Assembly: GCF_900289045.1 (NCBI RefSeq)
Contig: NZ_LT985188.1
Location: forward strand, 3,286,001 to 3,350,000
From: Micropruina glycogenica
Lineage (GTDB): Bacteria > Actinomycetota > Actinomycetes > Propionibacteriales > Propionibacteriaceae
Length of the DNA stretch: 64,000 nucleotides
Direction: 5' to 3'
Positions 29,542-38,844 of this stretch are shown one piece after another (position 1 is the first letter of the stretch; the number at the start of each line of letters is the position of its first letter). The notes beneath the pieces are model-generated. The model saw only the letters and a program-made list of their open reading frames with translations. It was not told the DNA's origin and did no database searches. Position numbers and translations under genes: made by a program.

Positions 29542-31485
29542 ATGAGGCTCCACTCGCGCACCCCCCGCAGTCGCAGTACTCGCAGCAGAATCGCTCGAAC
29601 CGCCGCATTCGTGGGCGCTGTCGGGCTCGCCGTCACCGGCGGATTGAGTGCCGCTCGGGCCCAGGCCGCCCCGGTCGCGGACGGCTGGACGACGGTCTGG
29701 TCGGACGACTTCAGCGGTGCCGCCGGCGCATTGCCCGGTTCGGACTGGCAGATCGACACCGGCACCAGCTACCCCGGCGGCCCGCCCGCCTGGGGCACCT
29801 GGGAGGTGCAGACCTACACGAACTCGACCGCCAACCTGTACACCGACGGCAACGGGCACCTGAACATCAAGCCCATTCGTGACGCCGCCGGCAACTGGAC
29901 CTCGGCCCGCATCGAGACCAAGCGGTCGAACTTCAAGGCCCCAGCTGGAGGGTTGCTGGCGATCGAGTCGCGCATTCAGATGCCCAACGTCACCGGCGAC
30001 GAGGCACTGGGCTACTGGCCGGCGTTCTGGGCGTTGGGCAGCCCCTACCGGGGCAACTGGTGGAACTGGCCGGGCATCGGCGAGCTCGACATCATGGAGA
30101 ACGTCAACGGCCTCGACCGGGTGTGGGGCGTGCTGCACTGCGGGGTGAACCCGGGCGGGCCGTGCAACGAGACCACCGGCATCGCGGCCAGCCGGCCTTG
30201 CCCTGGGTCGTCGTGCCAGTCGGCGTTTCACACCTACCGGTTCGAGTGGGACCGCTCGGTGACCCCCAACCAGCTGCGTTGGTACGTGGACGGTGTCGAG
30301 TTTCACAAGGTGACGCAGGACCAGTTGCCGGCCGACACCTGGACGAACATGACCAGCCACGAGGGCTACTTCGTGCTGCTGAACGTGGCCATGGGCGGTG
30401 CTTTCCCGAACGCGTTGGCCGGTACCACACCCACGGCCTCGACGGTGTCGGGGCGTCCGATGGTGGTCGATTACGTGAGCGTGCAGGCCAAGGGCGGCAC
30501 GGGTGAGCCGGAGCCGACTCCGACGCCGACGGCCACCGCCACCGCCACGGAGACCCCCACGGCCACGCCCACCCCGACCGCGACGGCGACTGCAACGGCG
30601 ACGCCGACTGCCGGTTCGGGTGGTTCCGCGTATCGGGTGATCGAGGCCGAGGCGGCGTCCGATTCGAAGGGTGCGTCGGTGGGTTCGTCGGCGGTGACGG
30701 GTCTGGGTAATGGGGACTGGTTGAAGTTCTCGGGGCTGGATTTTGGTTCGGGTGTGCCGGCGAATCAGTTTGTTGCGACGGTGGCCTCTGGCGCCTCGGG
30801 TGGGGTGTCGGGTCTGGTCGAGGTGCGCCTTGATTCGCCGTCGGCGCCGGTGATCGGCAGTTTCGCAGTGGCGAACACGGGTGGGTGGACCTCATGGCGC
30901 TCGGTGCCGGCGAACATCGCGGGTACGACCGGGGTGCATGACGTGTATGTGACGTTCACCTCGGGTCAGCCGGCCGACTTCGTGGCCATCGACAACCTGA
31001 GCTTCGCCCGTCCGGGTGGTGCTGAGCCCACGGCCACGCCCACCCCGACCGCGACGGCGACTGCAACGGCGACGCCGACTGCCGGTTCGGGTGGTTCTGC
31101 GTATCGGGTGATCGAGGCCGAGGCGGCGTCTGATTCGAAGGGTGCGTCGGTGGGTTCGTCGGCGGTGACGGGTCTGGGTAATGGGGACTGGTTGAAGTTC
31201 TCGGGGCTGGATTTCGGTTCGGGTGTGCCGGCGAATCAGTTTGTTGCGACGGTGGCCTCTGGCGCCTCGGGTGGGGTGTCGGGTCTGGTCGAGGTGCGCC
31301 TTGATTCGCCGTCGGCGCCGGTGATCGGCAGTTTCGCACTGGCGAACACGGGTGGGTGGACCTCATGGCGATCGGTGCCGGCGAACATTGCGGGTACGAC
31401 CGGGGTGCATGACGTGTATGTGACGTTCACCTCGGGTCAGCCGGCCGACTTCGTGGCCATCGACACCATCACCTTCGGCCGGTAG
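29542..31485 (+). CDS. Secreted GH16 beta-glucanase with two CBM6-like modules
   Basis: The 647-residue enzyme is secreted: an Arg-rich start, hydrophobic core and AQA site near residue 42. The GH16 domain (about 45-320) has catalytic GELDIMEN near 180 (nucleophile and acid/base Glu), as in laminarinases that hydrolyse beta-1,3-glucan. A Pro/Thr/Ala linker follows, then a CBM6-like module (about 362-490), a second linker and a second CBM6-like module (519-647) almost identical to the first. I chose ATG 29542, nine bases after AAAGGAG. The GCGC palindrome upstream suggests induction by sugars. The near-identity of the modules indicates a recent duplication. Confidence 0.93.
   Translation: MRLHSRTPRSRSTRSRIARTAAFVGAVGLAVTGGLSAARAQAAPVADGWTTVWSDDFSGAAGALPGSDWQIDTGTSYPGGPPAWGTWEVQTYTNSTANLYTDGNGHLNIKPIRDAAGNWTSARIETKRSNFKAPAGGLLAIESRIQMPNVTGDEALGYWPAFWALGSPYRGNWWNWPGIGELDIMENVNGLDRVWGVLHCGVNPGGPCNETTGIAASRPCPGSSCQSAFHTYRFEWDRSVTPNQLRWYVDGVEFHKVTQDQLPADTWTNMTSHEGYFVLLNVAMGGAFPNALAGTTPTASTVSGRPMVVDYVSVQAKGGTGEPEPTPTPTATATATETPTATPTPTATATATATPTAGSGGSAYRVIEAEAASDSKGASVGSSAVTGLGNGDWLKFSGLDFGSGVPANQFVATVASGASGGVSGLVEVRLDSPSAPVIGSFAVANTGGWTSWRSVPANIAGTTGVHDVYVTFTSGQPADFVAIDNLSFARPGGAEPTATPTPTATATATATPTAGSGGSAYRVIEAEAASDSKGASVGSSAVTGLGNGDWLKFSGLDFGSGVPANQFVATVASGASGGVSGLVEVRLDSPSAPVIGSFALANTGGWTSWRSVPANIAGTTGVHDVYVTFTSGQPADFVAIDTITFGR
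30559..31485 (+). repeat. 471-bp in-frame tandem duplication inside the GH16 gene
   Basis: Linker plus carbohydrate-binding module repeats with a period of 471 bases (157 codons); compare cccacggccacgcccacccc ending the linker at about 30556 and 31027. The copies differ at only a few positions over some 450 bases, including silent ones. Confidence 0.9.
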
Positions 31486-31503
31486 TCACTCGACCAGCGG
31501 GTT

Positions 31504-31718
31504 CCGTCATCCCGGCGCACGCCGGAATCTCACAAGCCCCTGATCAAGGCGCGGCACGTCTCTCCGCTCCTTGGTCGGAGAGATCCCGGCGTGCGCCGGG
31601 ATGACGGAGGGGACGCCCGCGAGGTGCGGTGATCGAGCGTGTCGAGATCTGATTCGCTCAGGTCTCGACACGCTCGACCGGCGGGCGAACGTGTCATTCC
31701 GGCGAGCGCCGGAATCTC
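31504..31718. repeat. Cluster of dispersed palindromic repeats
   Basis: The 302 bases between the GH16 gene and adenosine deaminase hold three copies of the ATCCCGGCG/CGCCGGGAT palindrome (31504-31532, 31578-31607 inverted, and a degenerate one at 31691-31718) and, at 31633-31685, a pair of inverted GTGTCGAGA/TCTCGACAC words from the second repeat family. The first two copies also pair with each other. No gene is visible. Confidence 0.75.
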
Positions 31719-31787
31719 TGTGGCGCCGAACGAGTCTCGAGTGCGCCGCAACGACGAACCGGCCACGGGCGGATGGATGGGTGGGCA

Positions 31788-32798
31788 CTACTCGGCCAGC
31801 CAGGCGTCCACCTCGGCCAGCCACGTGGCCTTGTCGCTCTCGGACGCCAAGCTTGCGCTGATGCTGCTGCGTGCCAGGTCGGCCAGTTCGTCGTCGCTGA
31901 ACCCGAGTTCGTCACGCGCAAGTTGGTACTGGTCGGTCAGCCGCGACAGAAAGAGCAGCGGGTCGTCGGCCCCGAGGGCGACGGTGGCGCCGGCGTCCAC
32001 GAGTTGGCGCAGCGGCACGTCCGATTGGTGCTGGTAGACGCCCAGGTGCACGTTCGAGGTGGGGCACAGTTCGAGGGCGACGCCGGCGGCCACGAGGTCG
32101 TCGAGCAGCCGGGGGTCTTCGGCGGCGCGCACGCCGTGGCCGAGCCGAGCCGGCTGCAGATGTTCGACCACCTGGCGAACGTGCCGCGGCCCGAGCAGTT
32201 CGCCGCCGTGCGGCACGCCCGGCAAACCGGCCTGGCGCGCGATGCGAAAGGCGGGCTCCCAGTCGGCAGTGGTGCCGCTGCGTTCGTTGTTGCTGAGGCC
32301 GAACGCGACCACCCCGTTCTCGCCCGTGTGCCGGGCCGCGAGTCGCGCGATGGTGCGGGCGTCCAGTGGGTGACGCACGCGGCTGGCGGCCACGATGATC
32401 GCCACCTGCACACCCGTTTCGGCGCTGGCCCGCGCGGCCTCGTCGAGAATGATCTCGATGGCGGGGGCGAGGCCTCCGACGAACGGGGCGTAGGTCGACG
32501 GGTCGACCTGCAGTTCGAGCCGGCGCGACCCCTCGGCGGCGTCGTCACGGGCGGCCTGCGCCACGATGAACCGCATCGCGGCCTCGCTGGTCACCACGCT
32601 GCGGGCCATGTCGTAGAGTCGCTGGAACCGAAACCAGCCGCGCTCGTTGAACGGCACCAGCAGGCCGTTCTCGTCGATCAGAAAGTCGGGCAGCGGCTTG
32701 CCGGCCAGATCGGCCAGGTATTGCAGCGAAGCGATGCTCATCGAGCCGGTGAAGTGCAGGTGCAGGTGCGCCTTGGGCAACGACCTCAGCTCACGCAT
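31788..32798 (-). CDS. Adenosine deaminase family protein
   Basis: The 336-residue enzyme of the amidohydrolase fold deaminates adenosine or a related purine. Zinc ligands are visible in PKAHLHLHFTGS near 8-19 and LGADDPLLF near 290; the catalytic segment PHGGELLGP and the LGHGVRAAED and LCPTSNVHLGV blocks are all present. Compared with classical Add, FTGSM replaces the usual LDGSL after the HxH motif, so the substrate may differ. It starts at ATG 32798 and is 13 bases downstream of the acyltransferase/DUF2218 frame on the same strand. Confidence 0.92.
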   Translation of the reverse strand: MRELRSLPKAHLHLHFTGSMSIASLQYLADLAGKPLPDFLIDENGLLVPFNERGWFRFQRLYDMARSVVTSEAAMRFIVAQAARDDAAEGSRRLELQVDPSTYAPFVGGLAPAIEIILDEAARASAETGVQVAIIVAASRVRHPLDARTIARLAARHTGENGVVAFGLSNNERSGTTADWEPAFRIARQAGLPGVPHGGELLGPRHVRQVVEHLQPARLGHGVRAAEDPRLLDDLVAAGVALELCPTSNVHLGVYQHQSDVPLRQLVDAGATVALGADDPLLFLSRLTDQYQLARDELGFSDDELADLARSSISASLASESDKATWLAEVDAWLAE

Positions 32799-32811
32799 CG
32801 GTCGATCGTAG

Positions 32812-33141
32812 TCAGTCCTCGGACTTGCGCTGCACCGTGCCCGCCGCGCCGCCCTCGCGCACCCACTCGACGACGAGCTCGTCGTGGGTGCCGAAGCGCA
32901 CCAGGTGGCGCCCGACCACGTCTTCCATGAGTTCGAGGTGCTCGGGGTCGGCCTGCAGGGCGAGCAGCAGCGCGCCGTCGGCTGCGGCGAGGGTCAGGTC
33001 GGCGTTGGTGAACGTGATCGTGCCGTTGCCGGCCTCGTCGTCCCAGATGCCCTGGGCCTTGCGTGACATGTGTGACACGAGTTGCTTGGCGTAACGGCCG
33101 GGACGGTCGGTGGTCACGCTGGCGGTCGAGGCGGTGCTCAT
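32812..33141 (-). CDS. DUF2218 domain protein from an internal start
   Basis: The 109-residue protein starting at 33141 has its own AGGAG six bases upstream. It matches DUF2218 in size and layout: a Ser/Thr-rich start, RPGRYAKQLVSHMSRK, then an anti-parallel region with two helices. DUF2218 proteins are small, cytoplasmic and uncharacterised; some sit near siderophore or iron genes. It shares its stop with the longer acyltransferase frame. Confidence 0.6.
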   Translation of the reverse strand: MSTASTASVTTDRPGRYAKQLVSHMSRKAQGIWDDEAGNGTITFTNADLTLAAADGALLLALQADPEHLELMEDVVGRHLVRFGTHDELVVEWVREGGAAGTVQRKSED

Positions 33142-33996
33142 CGGATCTCCTAATTTTGAAACAAAAGAGTATCGGTATTCGAGCCGGGCGATCAATCGGT
33201 CCATGCGCGCGTGAACCTCGGCGACCACGTCGGGCCCCGGCATGAACGGTTCGCCCACGAGCACGGTTGTGTCGGTGTCGCGGTAGCGCCGCAGCAATAC
33301 CTGAAGCGTCGCGGCGGCGTACTCGCGATCAGCTGTGGGGACGATACGTCGCACGAACGGGGCCGCCAGCGCCGTGGTCGAGAGCACTCCACCGACGGCC
33401 AGCGGCTGCACCCGTAACCCGGGCAGCCCGCGGCTGAGGGCCCGTACCGAGGGCGACCAGTCGGCCAGAGCGGTTCGCGCCGAGCGTATCGACGGGTCGG
33501 GCTCGATGGCGCCGGCCGGAAACGTGAGCAGCGCACCACCGGCAGCGAGGTGAGCCCGCGCGGCATGAATCAGTGCGACGCGGTCGTGGTCGCCCACCAG
33601 GAGCAGCCGGTCGGCCAAGGCTGCAATAGCGCGCAGAAATGGCCGGTCGAGGGCCACGATCTTCAGGTCGGGCCGTGATTCGAGGGCCAGCATCAGCGCC
33701 ATCGCGTCGGTGAGTCCCGGGTGATTGGCCACCGCCAGCAGAGGGCCGTCGGCCGGCACCCGCTCGCGGCCGACGGTGGTCAGGCTGCGGGTGAAGGTCT
33801 GCAGCGCCCAGCGAGCGCCGGCCGGCAGGCCGCCGGCGGCCACCAGGTCGTCCAGGTGCTGCACCTGCCGGGCGAACCGCCGGGCCGGTGGCCACAGCAG
33901 GGCACCGGCGACCGGGTTGGCCGGCAGCCCGAACGCGCGGATCAGGTCGGCGCTGTTGGCTGCGGTGAGGGCGGCCAGGCGCTGCCTGCGACTCAT
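32812..33996 (-). CDS. 1-acylglycerol-3-phosphate acyltransferase-like protein reading through into DUF2218
   Basis: The 394-codon frame holds two units. Residues 1-280 form a PlsC-like acyltransferase: ADGPLLAVANHPGLTDAM carries NHPGxTD in place of the usual NHxxxxD, and FPAGAIEPD matches the FPEG-type motif. From Met at 33141 the frame is a complete DUF2218 protein. No stop separates them, yet AGGAG stands six bases before that Met and an AT-rich stretch precedes it. Either the acyltransferase lost its stop and now forms a fusion, or both products are made. Similar acyltransferases act in phospholipid synthesis at the membrane. Most likely a recent accident rather than a selected fusion, but undecided. 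Confidence 0.75.
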   Translation of the reverse strand: MSRRQRLAALTAANSADLIRAFGLPANPVAGALLWPPARRFARQVQHLDDLVAAGGLPAGARWALQTFTRSLTTVGRERVPADGPLLAVANHPGLTDAMALMLALESRPDLKIVALDRPFLRAIAALADRLLLVGDHDRVALIHAARAHLAAGGALLTFPAGAIEPDPSIRSARTALADWSPSVRALSRGLPGLRVQPLAVGGVLSTTALAAPFVRRIVPTADREYAAATLQVLLRRYRDTDTTVLVGEPFMPGPDVVAEVHARMDRLIARLEYRYSFVSKLGDPMSTASTASVTTDRPGRYAKQLVSHMSRKAQGIWDDEAGNGTITFTNADLTLAAADGALLLALQADPEHLELMEDVVGRHLVRFGTHDELVVEWVREGGAAGTVQRKSED

Positions 33997-34005
33997 CGCG
34001 CCAGC

Positions 34006-35241
34006 CTAGGGCGCCTCGTCCGCACGGCTCGCAACCACGTTGCTCACGGCTCCGGGCAGCAGCATGCACGCCACGACGCCCGCGGCGCCGGCGAGCACGG
34101 CCGCCCAGCCCAGCGGCACCGTGGTGCGATCGAGCAGATAGCTCAGATAGGTGCTGATGCTGGCCAGCTGTATGCCGGCCGCCGCCCACCAGTAGCGGGC
34201 ATCGATGAAGCCGGCCAGCACCAGTAACACCTCTGCGAGGTAGAAGTAGCGCTCGTGCATCTCGGGCAGCAGCAGGGGGATCAGCAGCGTCGACGTTGCC
34301 GCGAGCAACAGAATCTGCCGGCCGGTCAGCGGCGCGCCTCGGGCGATCAGCCAGACGCCGGAGCCGATCACCAGGCCCGCGGTGAGGGCCAGGCCGGCGT
34401 ACTTCCACAGCACGGACGCGTCCGCGGCCAGCCAGGCGTACGGCGTCGGGGCGTTGTGGGTGAAGCTCTGGCCGTCGTTGAGGGTGAAACCCCCACCACC
34501 GCCGGGACGTCCGCCGCCACCGCCGCCGGGGGGACGTGCACCGCCCACCGTGCCGCCGACGCCCGACGAATCGGTGATCTGCAGCGGGTAGACCATCAGT
34601 TGGCTGGCCAGGCTGCGTCCCGCGATCAGGGCGGGCATCAGTGAGGCGAAGAAGGTGGCGGGGGCGGCGAGCAGCGACCACCACCGGTGCCGGTTGACGA
34701 TCACCACCGCGATCAGTAGCGGCAGCAGAAAGATCGCCTGCAACTTGAACCCGAAGGCCAGCCCGAACCAGGCGGACGCCGCCAGTGCCCTGCGGTCGAT
34801 CAGCGCCAGCACGGCAGCCAGGCAGCACGCGGCGTACAGCGAATCGCACTGCCCCCAGACACCGCTGTTCATCACCACGGCGGGCAGCAGAAACACCTCG
34901 CCGAATGCGGCCACGGGCGTCCTGAACGACTGCGGACGGAGCCGCGCCACGATGGCCGCACCCACCCCGGCGAGCGCCAGGTCGCCAAGGATCGAGATCG
35001 CCTTCACCGCCACGATCGGCTGAATCGGCAGGTAGCTCGCCAGCGCGAGGATCACCAGGTATGGCGGGAGCCTGGCGGACGGCTCTGGGCGACTCGCGGC
35101 TTGCGAGCCGGACGAGCTGCCTTGGCGGTTGCTGTCGTAGTCACCACACGTCCCTTCGTTGGGAATGAGGCCGCCCTTGTGACGACCTTCGGTTGCAACT
35201 GGCCGAGACGCTACACGAGTAGACTCATCGGCGCAAGACAT
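34006..35241 (-). CDS. Membrane glycosyltransferase (GT-C/GT87-like), 5' region damaged
   Basis: From about residue 70 the protein is a polytopic membrane glycosyltransferase with ten or so helices, PPYLVILALASYLP, a GVWGQCDSLYAA loop, a Gly-rich loop and LLPEMHERYFYLAEVLL near the end, as in polyprenyl-phosphate sugar transferases. Families of this kind normally begin with a helix followed by GDYD and a long luminal loop ending in PPYLY. Here only CGDYDS remains, joined within about 25 codons to PPYLV, and the residues before it look non-native. The ATG at 35241 is a guess. Probably an internal deletion has made it non-functional. Confidence 0.6.
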   Translation of the reverse strand: MSCADESTRVASRPVATEGRHKGGLIPNEGTCGDYDSNRQGSSSGSQAASRPEPSARLPPYLVILALASYLPIQPIVAVKAISILGDLALAGVGAAIVARLRPQSFRTPVAAFGEVFLLPAVVMNSGVWGQCDSLYAACCLAAVLALIDRRALAASAWFGLAFGFKLQAIFLLPLLIAVVIVNRHRWWSLLAAPATFFASLMPALIAGRSLASQLMVYPLQITDSSGVGGTVGGARPPGGGGGGRPGGGGGFTLNDGQSFTHNAPTPYAWLAADASVLWKYAGLALTAGLVIGSGVWLIARGAPLTGRQILLLAATSTLLIPLLLPEMHERYFYLAEVLLVLAGFIDARYWWAAAGIQLASISTYLSYLLDRTTVPLGWAAVLAGAAGVVACMLLPGAVSNVVASRADEAP

Positions 35242-35342
35242 TGATGAAAACTCGCTACTGAGGCAGAAAACTGGTCGCTCGGTGGCGCAATCGATATGCA
35301 ATAGGTGTAGATTCCTGATTCGACCGTCGACGAGGAGGTGTG

Positions 35343-36443
35343 ATGAGGCAAACCGGAGCGCAGGCCGTCCGCTCGGCTCAGGGGCCCAACCGCGCCGTCA
35401 CGCGCGCCGACGTCGCCCGGCTGGCCGGCGTGAGTTCGGCGGTGGTCAGCTACGTGGTCAACGACGGCCCGCGCCCGGTCGCCGCCGCGACCGCCGACCG
35501 CGTCCGCGAGGCGATGGAGCTGCTCGGCTACCGCCCCAACGCGAGCGCCCGGGCGTTGCGCACCGGCACCACCGAAACGGTCGGCCTGGTGCTGGGCGAC
35601 AGTCGCAATCCGTTCTTCACCGAGTACACCTTCGAGCTGGTCAAGGCGGCCGCCGGGCGCGGCAAGCAGTTGCTGATCGGCGACGCGCAGCACGGCCGGT
35701 TCGATGAGGCCGACATCGTCGACACCCTGATCGCCCGCCAGGTCGACGGCGTGCTGCTGGCCACGTCGCGAAGCCATTCCGACGTGCGCATCGCCGCCCG
35801 CACCGGCGACGTGCCCACGGTCATGGTCAACTACCCGGCGCCCTTGGTGGGCCGCCGCACGGTGGGTTCGGGGGCCAGAACCGGAGCCCGTGACGCAGTG
35901 GCCCACCTGATCGGGCACGGCCGGCGCCGCGTCGCACTGGTGATGGGCACCGAAGGCTTCGGCGACCCCGACCCACGCGAGAGCGGCTGGCTGGGCGCGC
36001 ACCTCGAGGCCGACCTGTCGCCGGGCCCGGTGGTGCGGGTGCCGTTCACCCGGGCCGGCGGCTACGCCGCCACGGTGCGGCTGCTCGATAGCGTGCCTGA
36101 GGTGGACGCCATCTTCGCCAGCAACGACCTGCAGGCCATCGGTGTACTGCGGGCGCTGCACGAGCGGGGCCGCGCCATACCCGACGACATCTCGGTCGCG
36201 TCGTTCGACGGCACGGTCGAGTCGGCGTTCTCGTGGCCGCCGCTCACCGTGGCCCGGCAAAACCTGCCGGCGATGGCCGCGGCCTGTTTCGACCTGCTGG
36301 CGGCCGACGACGTGCCCCGCGCCGGCCGGCACGTCGAGATACCCACCGACCTGATTCGCCGCATGAGCTGCGGCTGCCCGACCCCACCTGAGTTCGACCT
36401 TCGAGAAGAGAGTGACGCATGCCCCACGCCGTCGATTCAATGA
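35343..36443 (+). CDS. LacI-family transcriptional regulator of the alpha-galactosidase operon
   Basis: The 366-residue protein has the LacI helix-turn-helix (ADVARLAGVSSAVVSYVVND near 21-40) and a periplasmic-binding-protein-like sugar domain (IFASNDLQAIGVLRALHERG, then VASFDGT). ATG 35343 has GAGGAGG upstream. Its 3' end overlaps the alpha-galactosidase start by 25 bases, so it controls and is co-translated with that gene; an alpha-galactoside is the likely inducer. Its DNA-reading helix is identical to that of the LacI protein at 38845-39864. Confidence 0.92.
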   Translation: MRQTGAQAVRSAQGPNRAVTRADVARLAGVSSAVVSYVVNDGPRPVAAATADRVREAMELLGYRPNASARALRTGTTETVGLVLGDSRNPFFTEYTFELVKAAAGRGKQLLIGDAQHGRFDEADIVDTLIARQVDGVLLATSRSHSDVRIAARTGDVPTVMVNYPAPLVGRRTVGSGARTGARDAVAHLIGHGRRRVALVMGTEGFGDPDPRESGWLGAHLEADLSPGPVVRVPFTRAGGYAATVRLLDSVPEVDAIFASNDLQAIGVLRALHERGRAIPDDISVASFDGTVESAFSWPPLTVARQNLPAMAAACFDLLAADDVPRAGRHVEIPTDLIRRMSCGCPTPPEFDLREESDACPTPSIQ

Positions 36444-38665
36444 TCCTGCTGCGCGCCGGGGGAGTGGCGCTGCTACTCGACTGCACCGCCGACCAACTGC
36501 CCGCCGTGGTGCATTGGGGTGCCGACCTGGGTGAGTTGAGCGCGTCCGACGCCGCCACGATGATCGCCGCGGGGGTACACCCGATCGTGCCCAACATCGT
36601 CGATGAGCCGGTGCGGGTCGCCATGCTGCCCGAGCACCGCACGGGCTGGGTGGGTCGTCCGGGCCTCAGCGGGTCACGCGGCGGCCGCGACTGGTCGCCC
36701 CGGTTCACAGGCGCGGAGGTGTTCGTGGACGGTGACGCGGTCACCGAAGCGGGGTTGACGTCGTTGGGCGCCGGAGTGGTCGTGTGGCAGGGTGCCGACG
36801 CGGTGGCCGGGCTGGGGCTCACACTCACCGTCGAGCTGACCCCCGACGGGCTGGTGCGCACCCGCGCGAGGCTGGTCAACGACGGCTCGGACGACTACCA
36901 GTTGGGTGATCTGGTGATGGCACTGCCGGTGCCGCCGGTGGCCCGCGAGCTGTTCGACTTCGGCGGCCGCTGGGGCCGCGAGCGCAGCCCTCAACGAGGG
37001 CCGTTCACCGTGGGCGTGCACCTGCGTGAGGGCCGCAAGGGCCGCACCGGGCCCGACGCCGCCACCGTGCTGCACGCCGGTGTGCCCGGCTTCGACTTCG
37101 GCAGCGGCGAGCTGTGGGGGGTGCACACCGGCTGGAGCGGCAACCACACCCACTACGCCGAACGTCTCTCGACCGGCGAGCAGGTGCTGGGTGGGGGCGA
37201 GTTGCTGCTGCCCGGCGAGGTGGCCCTCGCCCCTGGTGCGAGCTACGAGTCGCCCTGGCTGTACGGCTCGTACGGCAACGGGTTGGACGAGGTCGCCCGC
37301 CGGTTCCACCGCTACCTGCGAGCCCGTCCGCAGCACCCGGCCACCGATCGTCCGGTCACCATCAACGTGTGGGAGGCGGTGTACTTCGACCACACCCTCG
37401 AGCCGTTGCTCGAGCTTGCCGAGAAGGCGGCCGCGGTGGGCGTCGAGCGCTACGTGCTCGACGACGGCTGGTTCGGCGCCCGGCGCAACGACAAGGCGGG
37501 GCTCGGCGATTGGACGGTCTCGGCGGACATGTGGCCCCACGGCCTGCACCCGCTGGTGAACCGGGTGCGCGAGCTCGGCATGCAGTTCGGCTTGTGGTTC
37601 GAGCCCGAGATGATCAACCTCGACTCAGACGTGGCCCGAGCCCACCCCGAGTGGATCATGAGCACCGGCGACCGGTTGCCGGTGCCGTCGCGCACCCAGC
37701 AGGTGATCAACCTGGGCATTGCCGAGTGTTACGCCTACATTCGCGACGCCATGTCGGCGCTGATCGCCGAGTACGGCATCGACTACATCAAGTGGGACCA
37801 CAACCGCGACCTGATCGACGCGGGCACGCAGCCGTCCGGCCGGCCGGGGGTGCACGCCCAAACCCTGGCCACCTACCGGTTGATGGACGATCTCAAGGCT
37901 GCGCACCCGGGCCTCGAGATCGAGTCGTGTTCGTCGGGCGGCTCGCGCGTCGACCTGGGCATTCTCGAGCGCACCGACCGGGTGTGGGTCTCAGACTGCA
38001 TCGACCCGCACGACCGTCAGCAGATGATGCGCTGGACCCAGCAGTTGCTGCCGCCGGAGCTGCTGGGCTCGCACATCGCCTCGGGCATCTCGCACACCAC
38101 CGGACGCAGCCACGAGCTCAACTTTCGGGCCGCGACGGCCATCTTCGGCCACCTGGGCATCGAGTGGGACATTCGTCGGGCGAGTGAGGCCGACATGGCT
38201 GAGTTGGCCGAGTGGGTGGCGTTCTACAAGGCCAATCGGTCGTTGCTGCTGGCCGGCGACCTGTACCGGGTGGACTTTCCCGACGCCTCGCTCAACGCCT
38301 TCGGCGTGGTGGCCCCCGACAAGTCGCGGGCGCTGTACTCGTTCGCGTCTGTCGACCGTTCAGGGGTGGCGCTGCTCGGACGGCTGCGGCTGCCGGGTCT
38401 GGATGCTTCCCGGCGCTACCGGGTCGCCCCGGTGCTGGTCGGACGGGCTCCGTCGGGGCTTCGTCCGCCGGCGTGGTGGGGCGTCGAGCGCGACTGGTCG
38501 AACGAGCTGGAAGATCTGACGGCGCACAAGCCGCCGCGGTTCGTGCCCAGCCGACCCGACCTCGGGGTGGTGCTGCCCGGCTCGGCACTGGCGAGCAACG
38601 GGTTGACCGACGCCCCCGTCGATCCCGACCACGTGATTCTCTACGAGGTCACCGCCGTCGACTGA
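36419..38665 (+). CDS. Alpha-galactosidase, GH36
   Basis: The 748-residue cytoplasmic enzyme hydrolyses alpha-1,6-galactosides such as melibiose and raffinose. The barrel contains YVLDDGWFGARRNDKAGLGDW near residue 345, LWFEPEMINLDSD near 383, the nucleophile region DYIKWDHNRD near 455 (Asp of KWDHN) and the acid/base segment WVSDCIDPHDRQQMMRW near 525. All are intact and the length is typical. Start ATG 36419 lies inside the end of the LacI gene; ATG 36440 is an alternative that overlaps the LacI stop as ATGA. No transporter for the sugar is nearby. Confidence 0.95.
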   Translation: MPHAVDSMILLRAGGVALLLDCTADQLPAVVHWGADLGELSASDAATMIAAGVHPIVPNIVDEPVRVAMLPEHRTGWVGRPGLSGSRGGRDWSPRFTGAEVFVDGDAVTEAGLTSLGAGVVVWQGADAVAGLGLTLTVELTPDGLVRTRARLVNDGSDDYQLGDLVMALPVPPVARELFDFGGRWGRERSPQRGPFTVGVHLREGRKGRTGPDAATVLHAGVPGFDFGSGELWGVHTGWSGNHTHYAERLSTGEQVLGGGELLLPGEVALAPGASYESPWLYGSYGNGLDEVARRFHRYLRARPQHPATDRPVTINVWEAVYFDHTLEPLLELAEKAAAVGVERYVLDDGWFGARRNDKAGLGDWTVSADMWPHGLHPLVNRVRELGMQFGLWFEPEMINLDSDVARAHPEWIMSTGDRLPVPSRTQQVINLGIAECYAYIRDAMSALIAEYGIDYIKWDHNRDLIDAGTQPSGRPGVHAQTLATYRLMDDLKAAHPGLEIESCSSGGSRVDLGILERTDRVWVSDCIDPHDRQQMMRWTQQLLPPELLGSHIASGISHTTGRSHELNFRAATAIFGHLGIEWDIRRASEADMAELAEWVAFYKANRSLLLAGDLYRVDFPDASLNAFGVVAPDKSRALYSFASVDRSGVALLGRLRLPGLDASRRYRVAPVLVGRAPSGLRPPAWWGVERDWSNELEDLTAHKPPRFVPSRPDLGVVLPGSALASNGLTDAPVDPDHVILYEVTAVD

Positions 38666-38676
38666 CGGCAGAACGT

Positions 38677-38843
38677 CATCCCGGCGGACGCCGGGATCTC
38701 CCAACTCGACCACGACGGGTCTCGACGAGCTCGACCAGCGGACGCCGGAGGCCACCCGTTCTGTGTCCGGGTTGCGTGTGGAGATCTCGGGGCAAGCCCG
38801 CTGTCAGCTTGCGTGATCCCGGCGGACGCCGGGATCTCACAGC
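38677..38843. repeat. Pair of dispersed palindromes plus CTCGACCA-family repeat
   Basis: Two near-identical copies of atcccggcggacgccgggat (in 38677-38705 and 38815-38842) flank a segment with ggtctcgacgagctcgacca. Located between the 3' end of the alpha-galactosidase gene and the convergent LacI gene, they could also end transcription. Confidence 0.7.
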
Positions 38844-38844
38844 G

